DNA of 61,711 nt. Source: Bacillus multifaciens. Lineage in GTDB: Bacteria; Bacillota; Bacilli; Bacillales; Bacillaceae_G. Made by a program: the position numbers and the translations under genes. Below are positions 8,130-17,086 of the stretch, piece after piece. Where the stretch lies: positions 1 to 61,711 of the forward strand of contig NZ_JAVBXD010000031.1 of NCBI RefSeq assembly GCF_030756675.1, given 5' to 3'. The notes beneath the pieces were generated by a model that was given only the letters and a program-made list of their open reading frames with translations, was not told where the DNA came from and made no database searches. Numbering within the stretch: the stretch's first letter is position 1; each line of letters begins with the position of its first letter.

Positions 8130-8432
8130 TCATGCTATTCTGTCGGCATCGTACTGTACAATATCGTCATACTCAAACAGTTCAAAGGATTCACCAAATT
8201 CTCGTTCCATGAAGTTGACAAATTCCTTTATGTTTTCTCCTATTTCTTGATTACGGCGAAACTCCATCATAATTGCTCTAAATCGGTGGGGCGGTATTTC
8301 GCATTTAATGTGGTACGATTTGCTGATGCCAAAAGAATCTTTTGTATCGTATAAGACGTATGTATACAACAGAGAGTCATCTCCTTCCTTATATGATGTG
8401 TATATTGTTCCATGATTGGATGAAATATTCAT
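8130..8432 (-). CDS. hypothetical protein, 100 residues
   Basis: An acidic soluble protein with many aromatic residues and no recognised domain (it begins MNISSNHGTIYTSYKEG). It lies six bases after the stop of the small membrane-protein gene at 8439-8588 on the same strand. It has no good ribosome site of its own, so it is probably translated by coupling to that gene. It is followed by the hairpin at 8062. I cannot suggest a function. Confidence 0.55.
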   Translation of the reverse strand: MNISSNHGTIYTSYKEGDDSLLYTYVLYDTKDSFGISKSYHIKCEIPPHRFRAIMMEFRRNQEIGENIKEFVNFMEREFGESFELFEYDDIVQYDADRIA

Positions 8433-8438
8433 TGGTTA

Positions 8439-8588
8439 TTAAAAAAGAGTCACTACTATGCCGTAAACTGATAATCCAATGAAAGCCGGAATACCGACAA
8501 TAACAATTTGTTTCACATTTTCATACGCTTTCGGTTCTACAAGTGGCAAATCTTTTTCCTCCATTTGCCGATATTGTTCTCGTTTCAT
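8439..8588 (-). CDS. small single-span membrane protein, 49 residues
   Basis: This frame encodes MKREQYRQMEEKDLPLVEPK, a short charged stretch, and then one hydrophobic segment (IVIVGIPAFIGLSVYGIVV) reaching the C-terminus. A clear AGGCGGG ribosome site lies before the ATG. It is the first gene of a two-gene leftward unit with the 100-residue protein. The topology suggests a cytoplasmic N-terminus and a membrane anchor. The function is unknown. Confidence 0.6.
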   Translation of the reverse strand: MKREQYRQMEEKDLPLVEPKAYENVKQIVIVGIPAFIGLSVYGIVVTLF

Positions 8589-8942
8589 ATTATCCCGCCT
8601 TTATGGTTGTGTGGATAACATATTCAACCAAAAGGGTTTATGTTACAAATAGTTAACTGAATTTAAAATAAATGTTGAATATTCAGTATATTTGTATTAT
8701 TATTAGTTTATTATCGGATGACAGTGATTAGCCTCCCTGCAAGCCCGAATATTGCTCTGTTGAATTGAATAGTTAATAATTGGCTTCTTTCCACTTGAAC
8801 TTCCTTAGCAGGAAGACGAGCCATCGGGATAGAGACAGTAAAATTCAGTGTAATTCTTTACATTGTTTTTCTGGCTCTTTTTATGTTTCTATAAATGGGG
8901 TTTTTGGAAAGCGTTATCAATACTTATAGGTTGGTGATCTTT
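8589..8942 (+). promoter_or_regulatory. gabP upstream region with hairpin leader
   Basis: No gene is seen. A small hairpin (CTTCC, six-base loop, GGAAG) at 8800-8815 is followed at 8818-8883 by a stem GAGCCA / TGGCTC ending in TTTTT, a terminator layout in the leader of gabP. The order of a small hairpin then a GAGCCA-type terminator resembles the leaders at 13606, 14568 and 17087. Outside the stems the primary sequence is not alike, so I treat it as a separate, weaker case. Confidence 0.45.
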
Positions 8943-10367
8943 TTGGCTAAAGAAAAAAATGAATTGCAAAAAGACTTGAAAACCAGGCATATAACAATGA
9001 TTTCAATTGGTGGGGTTATCGGAGCGGGATTATTTGTAGGGAGCGGGACGATTATTCAATCAACGGGACCGGCAGCGATTTTGTCCTATATTATCGGGGC
9101 GTTAATGGTTGTACTTGTGATGCGGATGTTAGGGGAGATGGCTGCGGTTAATCCTGACAGCGGTTCTTTTGCAACGTATGCTCATAAGGCGATTGGGCCG
9201 TGGGCGGGGTATACAATTGGCTGGTTATATTGGTTTAACTGGGTCATTATTATCGCAATTGAAGCGGTATTGTTAGGGGCGATGGTCAATAATTGGTTCC
9301 CTTCGATACCAGCGTGGATTGCTAGTCTTTTCATGATTATTTTGATGACGATTACGAATATTTATTCTGTAAAGCTATATGGTGAGTTTGAGTATTGGTT
9401 AGCGTTTATTAAGGTCGCGGCGATTCTTATCTTTTTAGGGTTAGGAATTGCGATGATTTTTGGATTTGTTCCTGGTGTGGACAGGCCGAGTTTTTCGGCG
9501 ATCGCTGAAAACGGCGGCTTTTTTCCGAAAGGGATTGTACCTGTATTGCTGAGTGTTGTCTTTATTTCTTTCTCATTATCAGGAAGTGAAGTAGCGGCGA
9601 TTGCGGCGGGAGAATCGGAAAATCCAGAGAAGAATGTCATTAAAGCCATTAATAGTGTTGTTTGGCGTCTGATGCTGTTCTTCGTAGGTTCTGTCACGAT
9701 TTTGGTCATTTTTATGCCATGGAATAATGCGGAGTTATTGAAGCTTCCTTATGCAAGTTTATTCCGGATGGCAGGAGTTCCTGCTGCTGCGGAAATTATG
9801 AACGGAGTTGTGTTCCTGTCGTTGCTGTCTGTTTTAAATTCAGGGTTATACACAAGTTCGCGCATGTTATTTTCGCTTTCGAAAAAGGGAGATGCTCCTC
9901 CTATTTTTTCAAAATTAAACAGTAGAGGTGCACCAATTTGGGCGATCGTGGCAAGTGTTGTATTCGCATTCATTTGCGCAATGCTGAAGGTTATATCTCC
10001 TGATAAACTATTTGCCTTTCTAGCGAACAGCTCGGGCGGCGTTACGATGCTTATGTATATGTTTGTTGCGGTGTCTCATATTCGTTTGAGACGAGAAGCA
10101 GAAAGGGAAGATCCAGGGAAATTAAAAGTGAAAATGTGGTTATTCCCTTATCTCACATACGCAACGCTTCTGATGATTGTTACGATATTCGTTTCGCAAG
10201 CATTTATCGCGGATATGCGCATGCAATTTTATTTGACGATTTTAGCTGCTGCTGTGGTGATCGCATCCTATTTTCTAAGAGTTAGAAAGAGACCAGCAGT
10301 TGTCAAAGATGATCAGGCAGGATTTCCAATTTTAAAAGGTTCAGAGATTGGTATAGAGAAGGACTAA
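8943..10367 (+). CDS. gabP: amino-acid permease, GABA-permease type
   Basis: A 474-residue APC-superfamily transporter with about twelve membrane segments. The family signature near the N-terminus is seen as LKTRHITMISIGGVIGAGLFVG. As the first gene before a 4-aminobutyrate transaminase and a semialdehyde dehydrogenase, it most likely imports GABA, possibly also 5-aminovalerate. I use the TTG at 8943, which is preceded by GGTTGGTGAT and gives the usual N-terminus; an ATG at 8895 in the same frame lacks a ribosome site. A leader with a terminator-like stem precedes it. Confidence 0.82.
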   Translation: MAKEKNELQKDLKTRHITMISIGGVIGAGLFVGSGTIIQSTGPAAILSYIIGALMVVLVMRMLGEMAAVNPDSGSFATYAHKAIGPWAGYTIGWLYWFNWVIIIAIEAVLLGAMVNNWFPSIPAWIASLFMIILMTITNIYSVKLYGEFEYWLAFIKVAAILIFLGLGIAMIFGFVPGVDRPSFSAIAENGGFFPKGIVPVLLSVVFISFSLSGSEVAAIAAGESENPEKNVIKAINSVVWRLMLFFVGSVTILVIFMPWNNAELLKLPYASLFRMAGVPAAAEIMNGVVFLSLLSVLNSGLYTSSRMLFSLSKKGDAPPIFSKLNSRGAPIWAIVASVVFAFICAMLKVISPDKLFAFLANSSGGVTMLMYMFVAVSHIRLRREAEREDPGKLKVKMWLFPYLTYATLLMIVTIFVSQAFIADMRMQFYLTILAAAVVIASYFLRVRKRPAVVKDDQAGFPILKGSEIGIEKD

Positions 10368-10401
10368 ATTGCAAAATAAAAAATGAAAAAGGGGTATTCC
10401 A

Positions 10402-11724
10402 ATGTTAAAAGATAATATTGTCACTACAAAATCTACTATTTTACATGAGAGAAGAAAAAATGCGGTGCCTGCGGGTCCATATAATATTACGAATTTATAT
10501 GTTCAATCAGCAAAAGGAGCCATTATTACGGATATAGATGGTAATGAATTAATCGATTTTGCAGGCGGGATTGGGATGCAAAATGTTGGGCATTGCCACC
10601 CAAAGGTAGTAAAAGCAATTCAAGAGCAAGTCGAATCTTCTATTCATACTTGCTTTCATGTAGCGCCATATGAAAGTTATGTTGCGTTAGCTGAAAGATT
10701 GAATGAATTAACGCCAGGCGATTTTAAGAAAAAAACAATGTTTGCCAATAGCGGAGCGGAAGCAGTTGAAAATGCTGTGAAAATTGCTCGAAAAGCGACG
10801 GGGCGCAGCGCGATTGTTTCGTTTGAGCGTGCTTATCACGGACGGACATTAATGACAATGTCTCTTACTAGTAAAGTAAGACCTTATAAACATGGATTTG
10901 GTCCGTTTGCACCAGATGTGTACAAGCTGCCTTATCCGTACTATTACCGCGCAGAAGACGGGATGACGACAGAGGAAGTGGATGGACAAATTTTAGCGTA
11001 TTTCGAACGTTTTATGTTAGAGGAAGTGGCAAGTGATAACATTGCAGCTATTATTTTGGAGCCGCTTCAAGGTGAAGGTGGGTTTATTGTCCCATCGGCT
11101 GCGTTTATACAAGGAGTCAGAGATCTTTGTGATAAATATGGAATCATCATGATTGCAGATGAAATTCAAACTGGCTTTGCTCGTACAGGAAACTTGTTCG
11201 TGATGGATCATTTTGGGGTAGCTCCTGATTTAATGACATTTTCAAAATCAATTGCTGCCGGTATGCCACTTAGCGCCGTGACAGGAAAAGCGGAACTAAT
11301 GGATGCACCTGGTCCAGGACAACTTGGCGGTACGTTTTCAGGAAGCCCGGTTGCTTGCGCGGCAGCTCTAGCTGTTTTAGATGTTATTGAAGAAGAAAAC
11401 TTAGTGAAACGTGCCCGTGTAATCGGTGATCGTATGATGGAAGTGTTCAATAGCTGGAAGGATAAATATGAATTAATTGGTGATGTGAGAGGCCTTGGAG
11501 CGATGACAGCTATGGAACTTGTTAAGGATCGAAATACGAAAGAGCCGGCAACAGAAGAAGTGAAAGCAATTATGCAGGAAACACACAATAAAGGTTTAAT
11601 TACAATAAGTGCGGGCATTTACAGCAGTGTACTTCGTTTCTTACCGCCGCTTGTGATTACAGATGAACAGCTTGAAGAAGGACTCGTGATTCTTGAAGCG
11701 GCAATTGCTAGGGTATCCAAATAA
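10402..11724 (+). CDS. gabT: 4-aminobutyrate (5-aminovalerate) aminotransferase
   Basis: A class III PLP-dependent aminotransferase of 440 residues. The PLP lysine is K282 in MTFSKSIAAG, preceded by the IIADEIQTGFARTG stretch that holds the pyridine-binding Asp. It transfers the amino group of GABA to 2-oxoglutarate, giving succinate semialdehyde; enzymes of this group also accept 5-aminovalerate, giving glutarate semialdehyde. The nearby csiD-lhgO pair makes that second activity plausible. Ribosome site AAAGGGG precedes the ATG. It is followed after 24 bases by the dehydrogenase gene. Confidence 0.88.
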   Translation: MLKDNIVTTKSTILHERRKNAVPAGPYNITNLYVQSAKGAIITDIDGNELIDFAGGIGMQNVGHCHPKVVKAIQEQVESSIHTCFHVAPYESYVALAERLNELTPGDFKKKTMFANSGAEAVENAVKIARKATGRSAIVSFERAYHGRTLMTMSLTSKVRPYKHGFGPFAPDVYKLPYPYYYRAEDGMTTEEVDGQILAYFERFMLEEVASDNIAAIILEPLQGEGGFIVPSAAFIQGVRDLCDKYGIIMIADEIQTGFARTGNLFVMDHFGVAPDLMTFSKSIAAGMPLSAVTGKAELMDAPGPGQLGGTFSGSPVACAAALAVLDVIEEENLVKRARVIGDRMMEVFNSWKDKYELIGDVRGLGAMTAMELVKDRNTKEPATEEVKAIMQETHNKGLITISAGIYSSVLRFLPPLVITDEQLEEGLVILEAAIARVSK

Positions 11725-11748
11725 GAAGAAGCAGTTGGGGGTAGGAGA

Positions 11749-13191
11749 ATGAAGTTTTTCAATTATATAAATGGGCAGTGGAAAGAGCCATCTACTCAGC
11801 AATATTCAAAAAACTATAACCCGCATAATGGAGAAGGATTAGGAGAATTTCCATTAAGCTCAGCCGAAGATACGCAAGCAGCTATCGCTTCTGCGAAAGA
11901 AGCCTTTCATAATTGGCAAAGGTTATCGTTTCAAGAGCGGGCAAGTTATTTATGGAAAGCAGCAGCGATTTTAAAAGAACGAGTGACAGAAATCGGTCAT
12001 GACCTGACGAGTGAAGAAGGAAAAACACTCGCTGAAGGGATCGGAGAGACGAAGCGGGCCATTAGCATTCTCGAATACTATGCAGGAGAAGCGAATCAGC
12101 CGGTGGGAGAAATCATCCCGTCGGCTAATCCGAACACGATGCTCTACAGCAAACGGGTAGCAGTTGGCCCGGTCGGATTAATTACGCCGTGGAATTTCCC
12201 AATTGCCATTCCAACATGGAAAATGGCGCCGGCACTTATTTACGGTAATACTGTTGTCATCAAGCCTGCAGAAGTGACGCCAAAATCCGTATACCACCTC
12301 GTAAATGCGTTTCACGAGGCAGGAATTCCTGCTGGCGTTATCAATTGTGTCTTTGGAAAAGGTTCAGTAGTCGGAACAGAATTAACAGAAAATCCGGATA
12401 TAAAAGCAATATCTTTTACTGGTTCGAATAACGTTGGAAGAACAATTCAGCAAACGGCGATTGCAAGCGGAAAAAAAGTGCAATTAGAAATGGGCGGGAA
12501 AAACCCACTCGTTGTATTAAAGGATGCTGATATTCACAAGGCAGTAGAGATTGCGATCAAAGGAGCATTTATGTCAACAGGACAAAAATGTACCGCGACA
12601 AGTAGAATTATCGTGGAAGAGGAAGTTTATGAGGAATTTCGCAATCAACTTGTGCAGCGCAGCGAGGCTCTTAAAGTTGGCAATCCATTAGAACAGGATA
12701 CATTTATGGGCCCGTGTGCATCTGAAAACCAGCAGCAATCCGTTTTATCAATGATTGAAGCAGGTAAGAACGCTGCCACGCTGCTTTGCGGAGGCAGCGT
12801 ACCAAAAGAAGAGGAGTTACAACAAGGATTTTATGTGCTGCCGACTATTTTTAAAGACGTACCTCACGATGCACGCATTGCGAAAGAAGAAATTTTCGGT
12901 CCTGTTATTTGTTTGTTTAAAGTGAAGAGTTACAAAGAAGCAATTCACCTAGCGAATGATACAGAATATGGGCTGAGCGCATCCATTTGCACAAATAACT
13001 TAAGCCTTGCCCAGCAATTTATTGATGATATGGAAGTTGGAATGGTTCACGTTAACTCAGAAACAGCAGGAGCTGAGCCGCAAGTTCCATTTGGCGGAAT
13101 GAAGCATTCCAGCGCTGGGCCGCGTGAACAAGGGAAAGCAGCTGCAGAATTTTATACAAGAATCAAAACAGTATATGTAGATCAAGTATGA
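11749..13191 (+). CDS. gabD: succinate / glutarate semialdehyde dehydrogenase
   Basis: An aldehyde dehydrogenase of 480 residues with general base E247 in LEMGGKNP and catalytic thiol C281 in [11 protein letters not shown]. It oxidises the semialdehyde from GabT to succinate, or to glutarate if the substrate began as 5-aminovalerate. NAD versus NADP preference cannot be told from motifs here. Ribosome site GTAGGAG lies before the ATG. The C-terminal [18 protein letters not shown] is typical of the semialdehyde group rather than of betaine-aldehyde enzymes. It is the third gene of the gab operon. Confidence 0.86.
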   Translation: MKFFNYINGQWKEPSTQQYSKNYNPHNGEGLGEFPLSSAEDTQAAIASAKEAFHNWQRLSFQERASYLWKAAAILKERVTEIGHDLTSEEGKTLAEGIGETKRAISILEYYAGEANQPVGEIIPSANPNTMLYSKRVAVGPVGLITPWNFPIAIPTWKMAPALIYGNTVVIKPAEVTPKSVYHLVNAFHEAGIPAGVINCVFGKGSVVGTELTENPDIKAISFTGSNNVGRTIQQTAIASGKKVQLEMGGKNPLVVLKDADIHKAVEIAIKGAFMSTGQKCTATSRIIVEEEVYEEFRNQLVQRSEALKVGNPLEQDTFMGPCASENQQQSVLSMIEAGKNAATLLCGGSVPKEEELQQGFYVLPTIFKDVPHDARIAKEEIFGPVICLFKVKSYKEAIHLANDTEYGLSASICTNNLSLAQQFIDDMEVGMVHVNSETAGAEPQVPFGGMKHSSAGPREQGKAAAEFYTRIKTVYVDQV

Positions 13192-13217
13192 TGACAACAT
13201 AATAATGGGGGATGAAC

Positions 13218-13577
13218 ATGCGTAAAGGAACTTTTTTCATGGCAGGACATGCGAGACTTCCGAAGGGGATGGCTGTGCGCAGTGTCTATGAAACACTAAC
13301 AATTACAATAGAGGCAGATCACAAATATCATGTAATCATCGAATCGTCATGTACCCTTGCGACAGGACACGGGCGGGATTTCATTTCGCAAATTTTAAGA
13401 GGATATAGTTTACAAGATGGTATCGAAGACATCATCGAAGAAATATCCTATCACTATCAAGGAAAAGCGCAAAACGCAATTGTTAGCGCCTTAAAGGACT
13501 TGTACCGCCAATATACAAGTTATGTAAACGGCGAAAAACCGCCGGAGGAGTATGAGGAAATAGGTACGATAAAATAG
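13218..13577 (+). CDS. DUF3870 domain protein
   Basis: A 119-residue protein that I read as DUF3870 (MAGHARLPKGMAVRSVYETL opening, TLATGHGRDFISQILRGYSL in the middle). No activity is known to me for this family; the small size and tight placement after gabD suggest an accessory or regulatory role in the pathway. The frame is open from an ATG at 13212, but the GGGGG run at 13206 fits the ATG at 13218. It is followed by the structured leader at 13606. Confidence 0.75.
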   Translation: MRKGTFFMAGHARLPKGMAVRSVYETLTITIEADHKYHVIIESSCTLATGHGRDFISQILRGYSLQDGIEDIIEEISYHYQGKAQNAIVSALKDLYRQYTSYVNGEKPPEEYEEIGTIK

Positions 13578-13605
13578 TCTTTTCATATATGAAACTGTCG
13601 AGTTT

Positions 13606-13699
13606 ATTGCACTTTACTATGTAAAGAGCGTTCGTAAACGAGAGCCAGTTGTATTCCCGCTTATTTGCTGAGCGGAATATAACTGGCTCTTTTCTTTTC
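13606..13699 (+). ncRNA. structured leader with terminator, family member 1
   Basis: It begins ATTGCACTTTACTATGTAAAG, in which CTTTAC / GTAAAG can form a small hairpin, then TCGTAA, then the stem AGAGCCAGTT / AACTGGCTCT followed by TTTTCTTTT. Relatives at 14568 and 17087 keep the order and most bases, and the small hairpin has compensating changes (CTTTAA / TTAAAG there). It precedes the small Cys-rich ORF at 13721. It could be an attenuator, riboswitch or protein-bound antiterminator; the ligand is unknown. Confidence 0.55.
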
Positions 13700-13720
13700 A
13701 TAAAATAAGGGGGCAGGAAC

Positions 13721-13849
13721 ATGTCAAAATTGAGTGAAGAAAAGCGTGTAGAGGAAAAAGGGAAATGTGTACAAACTACGAAATTATGTAAAATGTGTAA
13801 AGCGTGTAGTCGTAATAAAATTAAGGGGAATAAATCTGTGTACAAATAA
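13721..13849 (+). CDS. small Cys-rich protein, 42 residues
   Basis: It starts MSKLSEEKRVEEKGKC and contains the metal-binding-like stretch CKMCKACSRNK, then a basic tail. A strong ribosome site (GGGGGCAGGA) precedes it, and a good terminator (13881-13920) follows, so it appears to be an expressed single-gene unit under the leader at 13606. The last third is repeated as a decayed fragment at 16901-16943. I do not recognise the family; a small zinc-binding or RNA-binding protein is possible. Confidence 0.6.
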   Translation: MSKLSEEKRVEEKGKCVQTTKLCKMCKACSRNKIKGNKSVYK

Positions 13850-13880
13850 TAAAGTCCTTTAACAAATACAATAGTTATTT

Positions 13881-13920
13881 AAAAAGATGATATGAAATTG
13901 GGTATTCATATCATCTTTTT
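13881..13920 (+). terminator. rho-independent terminator
   Basis: Perfect stem AAAAAGATGATATGAA / TTCATATCATCTTTTT with an eight-base loop, directly after the small Cys-rich gene. Confidence 0.85.
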
Positions 13921-14054
13921 ATGTTATCTAGTATACTGAATGTAATTTTTTTGTATTTTGTATTATTTTGTAATTTATTACAAAATAAGAGTGTATAATA
14001 CATCCTCAAATGATAGAATTATTAACATGTTGCAAAATGAAAGAGGTAAAAATA

Positions 14055-14567
14055 ATGGAGACTTGTGCAGATGTTTTAATTGTTATCGATTTACAAAATG
14101 GCGTATGTTACAGTGGAGATCATTTATTTGATTTACAAAATTTACTCACTAAAGTAAATAATAGAATTGCTTTATATAGAGAATTACATAAACCAATCAT
14201 TTTTGTTCAACACTGTGATGAAGAGTTAGTACCTGAAGAAGAACCATGGGCTATTCATGCCAATATAGATGTTCAAGAGCAAGATTATTTTGTAAGGAAA
14301 ATACATGCAAATTCTTTTTACAAAACGAACTTAAAAAATCTTTTAGACCAATTAGCTGTACATCGTATTGAATTTTGCGGTGCCCAAACAGAATACTGTA
14401 TGGATGCTACGATTAAATTTGCTCATGGATTGGGATACGAAAACTTCATGGTACAGAAAGCAACCTCTACTTTGAATAATCCATTTATGTCTGCAAAAGA
14501 GACGATTGATTTTTATGAAAATATATGGAACCATAGATTTTTAAAATTGATAGGAGATGAATCTTAG
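14055..14567 (+). CDS. isochorismatase-family cysteine hydrolase
   Basis: A 170-residue cysteine hydrolase-like protein. The catalytic Asp is in LIVIDLQNGV near the N-terminus, a Lys lies in VRKIHANSFYKTNL, and the nucleophile is the Cys in FCGAQTEYCMDATIKFA. Relatives cleave amides or vinyl ethers of small molecules such as nicotinamide; the substrate here is not known. I use the ATG at 14055, preceded by AAGAGG. The 99-base leader-like element starts at the very next base after its stop codon. It lies between two parts of a duplicated region and may be a later arrival. Confidence 0.75.
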   Translation: METCADVLIVIDLQNGVCYSGDHLFDLQNLLTKVNNRIALYRELHKPIIFVQHCDEELVPEEEPWAIHANIDVQEQDYFVRKIHANSFYKTNLKNLLDQLAVHRIEFCGAQTEYCMDATIKFAHGLGYENFMVQKATSTLNNPFMSAKETIDFYENIWNHRFLKLIGDES

Positions 14568-14666
14568 ATTGTACTTTAAGAGATTAAAGAACACTCGTAA
14601 TTTGAAGCCAGTTGTACGTTTCGACAATGGAGACATTGTGGATGCGTATGACTGGCTTTTTAGTTT
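14568..14666 (+). ncRNA. structured leader with terminator, family member 2
   Basis: A 99-base element differing at one base from 17087-17185. It forms CTTTAA / TTAAAG, then TCGTAA, then the terminator stem AGCCAGT / ACTGGCT with an inner stem ACAATG / CATTGT, followed by TTTTT. No gene follows in this orientation, so here it may act only as a terminator for the isochorismatase gene, or be the orphaned half of a duplication. Confidence 0.55.
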
Positions 14667-14776
14667 ATCCCGCTATTCGCGGGCAGTAAGACCCCCACCT
14701 CAAGATTTAGAGAGAAGCAAAGATGAAGGTGGGGACAACTGTCCGTAAAAGCCCGATTGGTGAGGGCTAACCATTT
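14664..14776. repeat. structured repeat, bcr1-like
   Basis: After TTTAT come three hairpins in a row: CCCGC / GCGGG, CCCCCACCT / AGGTGGGG with a long loop, and AGCCC / GGGCT. The dense stem-loops and the flanking TTTAT recall the bcr1 repeat of the B. cereus group, known to me for insertion next to TTTAT. The matching copy of TTTAT on the right is not evident, so the naming is tentative. It lies between the leader element and the convergent anti-sigma gene. Confidence 0.45.
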
Positions 14777-14789
14777 GTTCCTATCATTT

Positions 14790-16223
14790 TTACTTTTGAC
14801 GAATATCAATCCACCAACGATCTTTCGCATTCATATTTTCAGTGCCACTAAACCCACTGTAATGGAAAGCATCAAGGAAGATTGAATCTAGCTTATCCTC
14901 ATCTACAAAATAACCTAAGTTAACCTTCATCGTTTGTCCTGGTGGGATACTGCCAATATTGTAAAAGCTTTTTCCGTTTCCGTGAGGTTCTAGATAATCA
15001 ACTTCGCTCGTCATAGTACTTTTTTCGGCAATTCCATCTTCTTCAGCATAGTTCCATGCATTATTCTCAGATTTAAGCACTTTTAGGGATGGATGCATAT
15101 AGATTTCTTGTGTCGCCTGTTTACCAATGTTTTTCACTGTTGTTGTCAGGTAGACAAATTTAGGAGTAATTAATTTCGACTCTACTAATTTGTCAATTGA
15201 ATCTTTACCATCTCCAACTTTATATACATCCCGTTTGTACGGTATCAATTTATTCGTCTGATCTAAAGCTTTATTCTCGCTTAGTATTTCTAGTCCCAAA
15301 TTATTAAAGTTCTCTTGTTTAAAATCTTTGATTGAATCAAAGACTTCAACTTTTTCGATAACATATTCAAGTTTGCTGTTATCCATGCCAAGACTTACGG
15401 TTACTGGAACCTTTTGACCTACGCTAAATAGTTGTTTGCTGTCTTTTTTCAAAGGAATAACGCTAGGTTTTGTTGGTTTTTTCGCTTTGCTAAAACGATC
15501 TTTATCATAATCTGCTATATCTGATGCCTTTTCTTTTGATGTAGGCTCAAGTGAAATGTTCCCTAAGACCTTCATCATTTGTTCTTCATTTACATCGGAT
15601 CCAATAAAACTTTCTAACATAATCCCCTCTTCCTCAAAAAAGAGAAAGACTTGTCTGTCAAACGGTAAATTGTTGCTTCCGGTGTCTCTATGGACAATCA
15701 CTGCTTTCCTGCCATTTATCTCTTTTTCTTCGTAGCTTTTTGAGTACAGCGTTTGAAAATCTGCATTTTTTCCTAATCTACAAAGAAGAAATGAAAACCC
15801 ACCCTTTGCGTAGTTATCTTTAAATGAATATTTCATAGCATCGTGATCGTCTGCTGCCATATTTTCTGGTAAATAGCCGACTTTCAACTTATACCAATTG
15901 TCAGTCTTTTTTGGGGCCTTATTTGTTACCGAAACATTTACTTCATAATTTTGTTTTTTGACAATCATATCATGGATTTTTACTGCGCCAAAAACGGTTG
16001 TCGGCATGCCGATCAATAAGCAGGCAGCGGCGATTAAAATACGATTCTTTTTCCGCTTGGCCTGTGGTTGCCCGCCTTTCATCTTAATTTCCTCCATAAA
16101 CAACTTCTTTTTGTGCGTGTAGGTATCTGAAAATTCATGCTGTTCATCCAGTTTATCAAAATCATCTAAAGCAATTTTTTCGGCAAAGTCATACATTTCT
16201 TTGGAGTTCTTTGAATTCGTCAT
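14790..16223 (-). CDS. anti-sigma factor, membrane-anchored
   Basis: A 477-residue protein with a cytoplasmic N-terminal ~65 residues, one membrane segment (ILIAAACLLIGMPTTVFGAV) and a large extracellular part. Its gene overlaps the end of the ECF sigma gene by about 35 bases. This order and topology are the usual arrangement of an ECF sigma factor and its membrane-bound inhibitor. The outer region contains a DUF4367/DUF4179-like part by general appearance, with beta-rich segments and no catalytic motif I can name. The likely role is to hold the sigma factor inactive until an envelope signal arrives. Confidence 0.75.
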   Translation of the reverse strand: MTNSKNSKEMYDFAEKIALDDFDKLDEQHEFSDTYTHKKKLFMEEIKMKGGQPQAKRKKNRILIAAACLLIGMPTTVFGAVKIHDMIVKKQNYEVNVSVTNKAPKKTDNWYKLKVGYLPENMAADDHDAMKYSFKDNYAKGGFSFLLCRLGKNADFQTLYSKSYEEKEINGRKAVIVHRDTGSNNLPFDRQVFLFFEEEGIMLESFIGSDVNEEQMMKVLGNISLEPTSKEKASDIADYDKDRFSKAKKPTKPSVIPLKKDSKQLFSVGQKVPVTVSLGMDNSKLEYVIEKVEVFDSIKDFKQENFNNLGLEILSENKALDQTNKLIPYKRDVYKVGDGKDSIDKLVESKLITPKFVYLTTTVKNIGKQATQEIYMHPSLKVLKSENNAWNYAEEDGIAEKSTMTSEVDYLEPHGNGKSFYNIGSIPPGQTMKVNLGYFVDEDKLDSIFLDAFHYSGFSGTENMNAKDRWWIDIRQK

Positions 16224-16746
16224 TTTCTATACCTCCTATCATATTATGTACTCGTTTTCGAGCGCGTTCAAATTGCTTGCGGACATTGACCTCAGTTATC
16301 CCCATTAGATTTGAAATTTCCTGATAAGTTAAGTTATAGAAGACTTTGTACTTAAAAACCTGTCTGTAAGACTCACTTAACTCTTTTAGCAATGTATCGA
16401 TTTGAACCTCAGACATGAAACGCTGTTCCCACTCTTCAATATTTTCATCTGCTACTTCTAGTGACTCTCTTTGATAGTCTTCTAAGAATATTTCATGTCG
16501 TTTATTTTTCCGGTAGCTATCAATCGCTTTGTTTTTCGCAATTCTTAAAATGTATCGTTTAAGCTCTTGCGTGTTCAAGTTTTGGAGCTTTTCCAGATTC
16601 TGATAAAGAGTAATAAACGTCTCTTGAACTGCATCTTCAGCCTGCTGAATATTATTTAAAATAGAATAAGCTACATAATAAATTTTTTGTTCATACAACT
16701 CGTATAGCTCTTCCATCTTTTCATAATCCTTGTTTGTAACTTTCAT
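16189..16746 (-). CDS. ECF-type RNA polymerase sigma factor
   Basis: A 185-residue sigma-70-family protein with region 2 (YYVAYSILNNIQQAEDAVQE, then YILRIAKNKAIDSYRK) and region 4 (LTYQEISNLMGITEVNVRKQ, then FERARKRV). Length is typical for the ECF group. The ATG has the ribosome site GAGAGGAGGGA. It is the first gene of a two-gene leftward operon with its anti-sigma factor, and a likely autoregulated promoter lies just upstream. Confidence 0.88.
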   Translation of the reverse strand: MKVTNKDYEKMEELYELYEQKIYYVAYSILNNIQQAEDAVQETFITLYQNLEKLQNLNTQELKRYILRIAKNKAIDSYRKNKRHEIFLEDYQRESLEVADENIEEWEQRFMSEVQIDTLLKELSESYRQVFKYKVFYNLTYQEISNLMGITEVNVRKQFERARKRVHNMIGGIENDEFKELQRNV

Positions 16747-16768
16747 ATAATCCCTCCTCTCACTCTAT

Positions 16769-16798
16769 ATAACGAATGGGCGTTTATATTTTGTGACA
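16769..16798 (-). promoter_or_regulatory. candidate autoregulated ECF promoter
   Basis: On the minus strand TGTCAC (16798-16793) and CGTTAT (16774-16769) are 18 bases apart, about 20 bases before the sigma-gene ribosome site. The C-rich -35 and CGT-type -10 fit ECF promoters in bacilli, which are commonly self-activated. Confidence 0.45.
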
Positions 16799-16900
16799 CT
16801 TCCTCCAAATATTTGAAAGCTATCCTACATAAGTAATAAAAATATCATTATCATGAATTTCTATTTTTTCATAGTGGTGTTGGTGACACTGAAGGTATGA

Positions 16901-16943
16901 ATGTGTAAAGTGTGTAGTCGCAATAAAAATAAGGAAAATAAAT
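16901..16943 (+). pseudogene. decayed fragment of the small Cys-rich gene
   Basis: The 43 bases match 13793-13835 except for a few substitutions (starting ATGTGTAAAG, then TGTGTAGTCG). They correspond to the MCKACSRNK end of the small protein. No start or upstream part survives. Together with the duplicated leader at 17087 it marks the second half of a segmental duplication. Confidence 0.6.
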
Positions 16944-17086
16944 AATGAAACACATTGACATTCAGAAAATTTTGAATTAATATTTATTTATAAAGTGATA
17001 AGATCCATACGAGAAATAAGCCTTCTCTACATCCGATCTTCACTTTCTGATTTGCACATAGTTGAATAAAAAAACTGTCTAATATT

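Noticed and set aside
8589-8942. Sigma-54 promoter upstream of the gab genes
   Set aside because: gab genes of B. thuringiensis are described as sigma-54 dependent, but I could not find a TGGCAC...TTGC-type pair here.
11208-11618. 136-codon leftward frame inside gabT
   Set aside because: Antisense shadow of a well-conserved enzyme gene; no start signals.
14568-14590. ANTAR-type antitermination hairpin in the leader family
   Set aside because: The member at 14568 can be drawn with a hexaloop having A and G at the expected places, but the member at 13606 has a five-base loop, so the rule is not kept.
14557-14748. 63-codon frame across the leader and bcr1-like repeat
   Set aside because: It overlaps the end of the isochorismatase gene, runs through a duplicated RNA-like element and two hairpins, and has no ribosome site.
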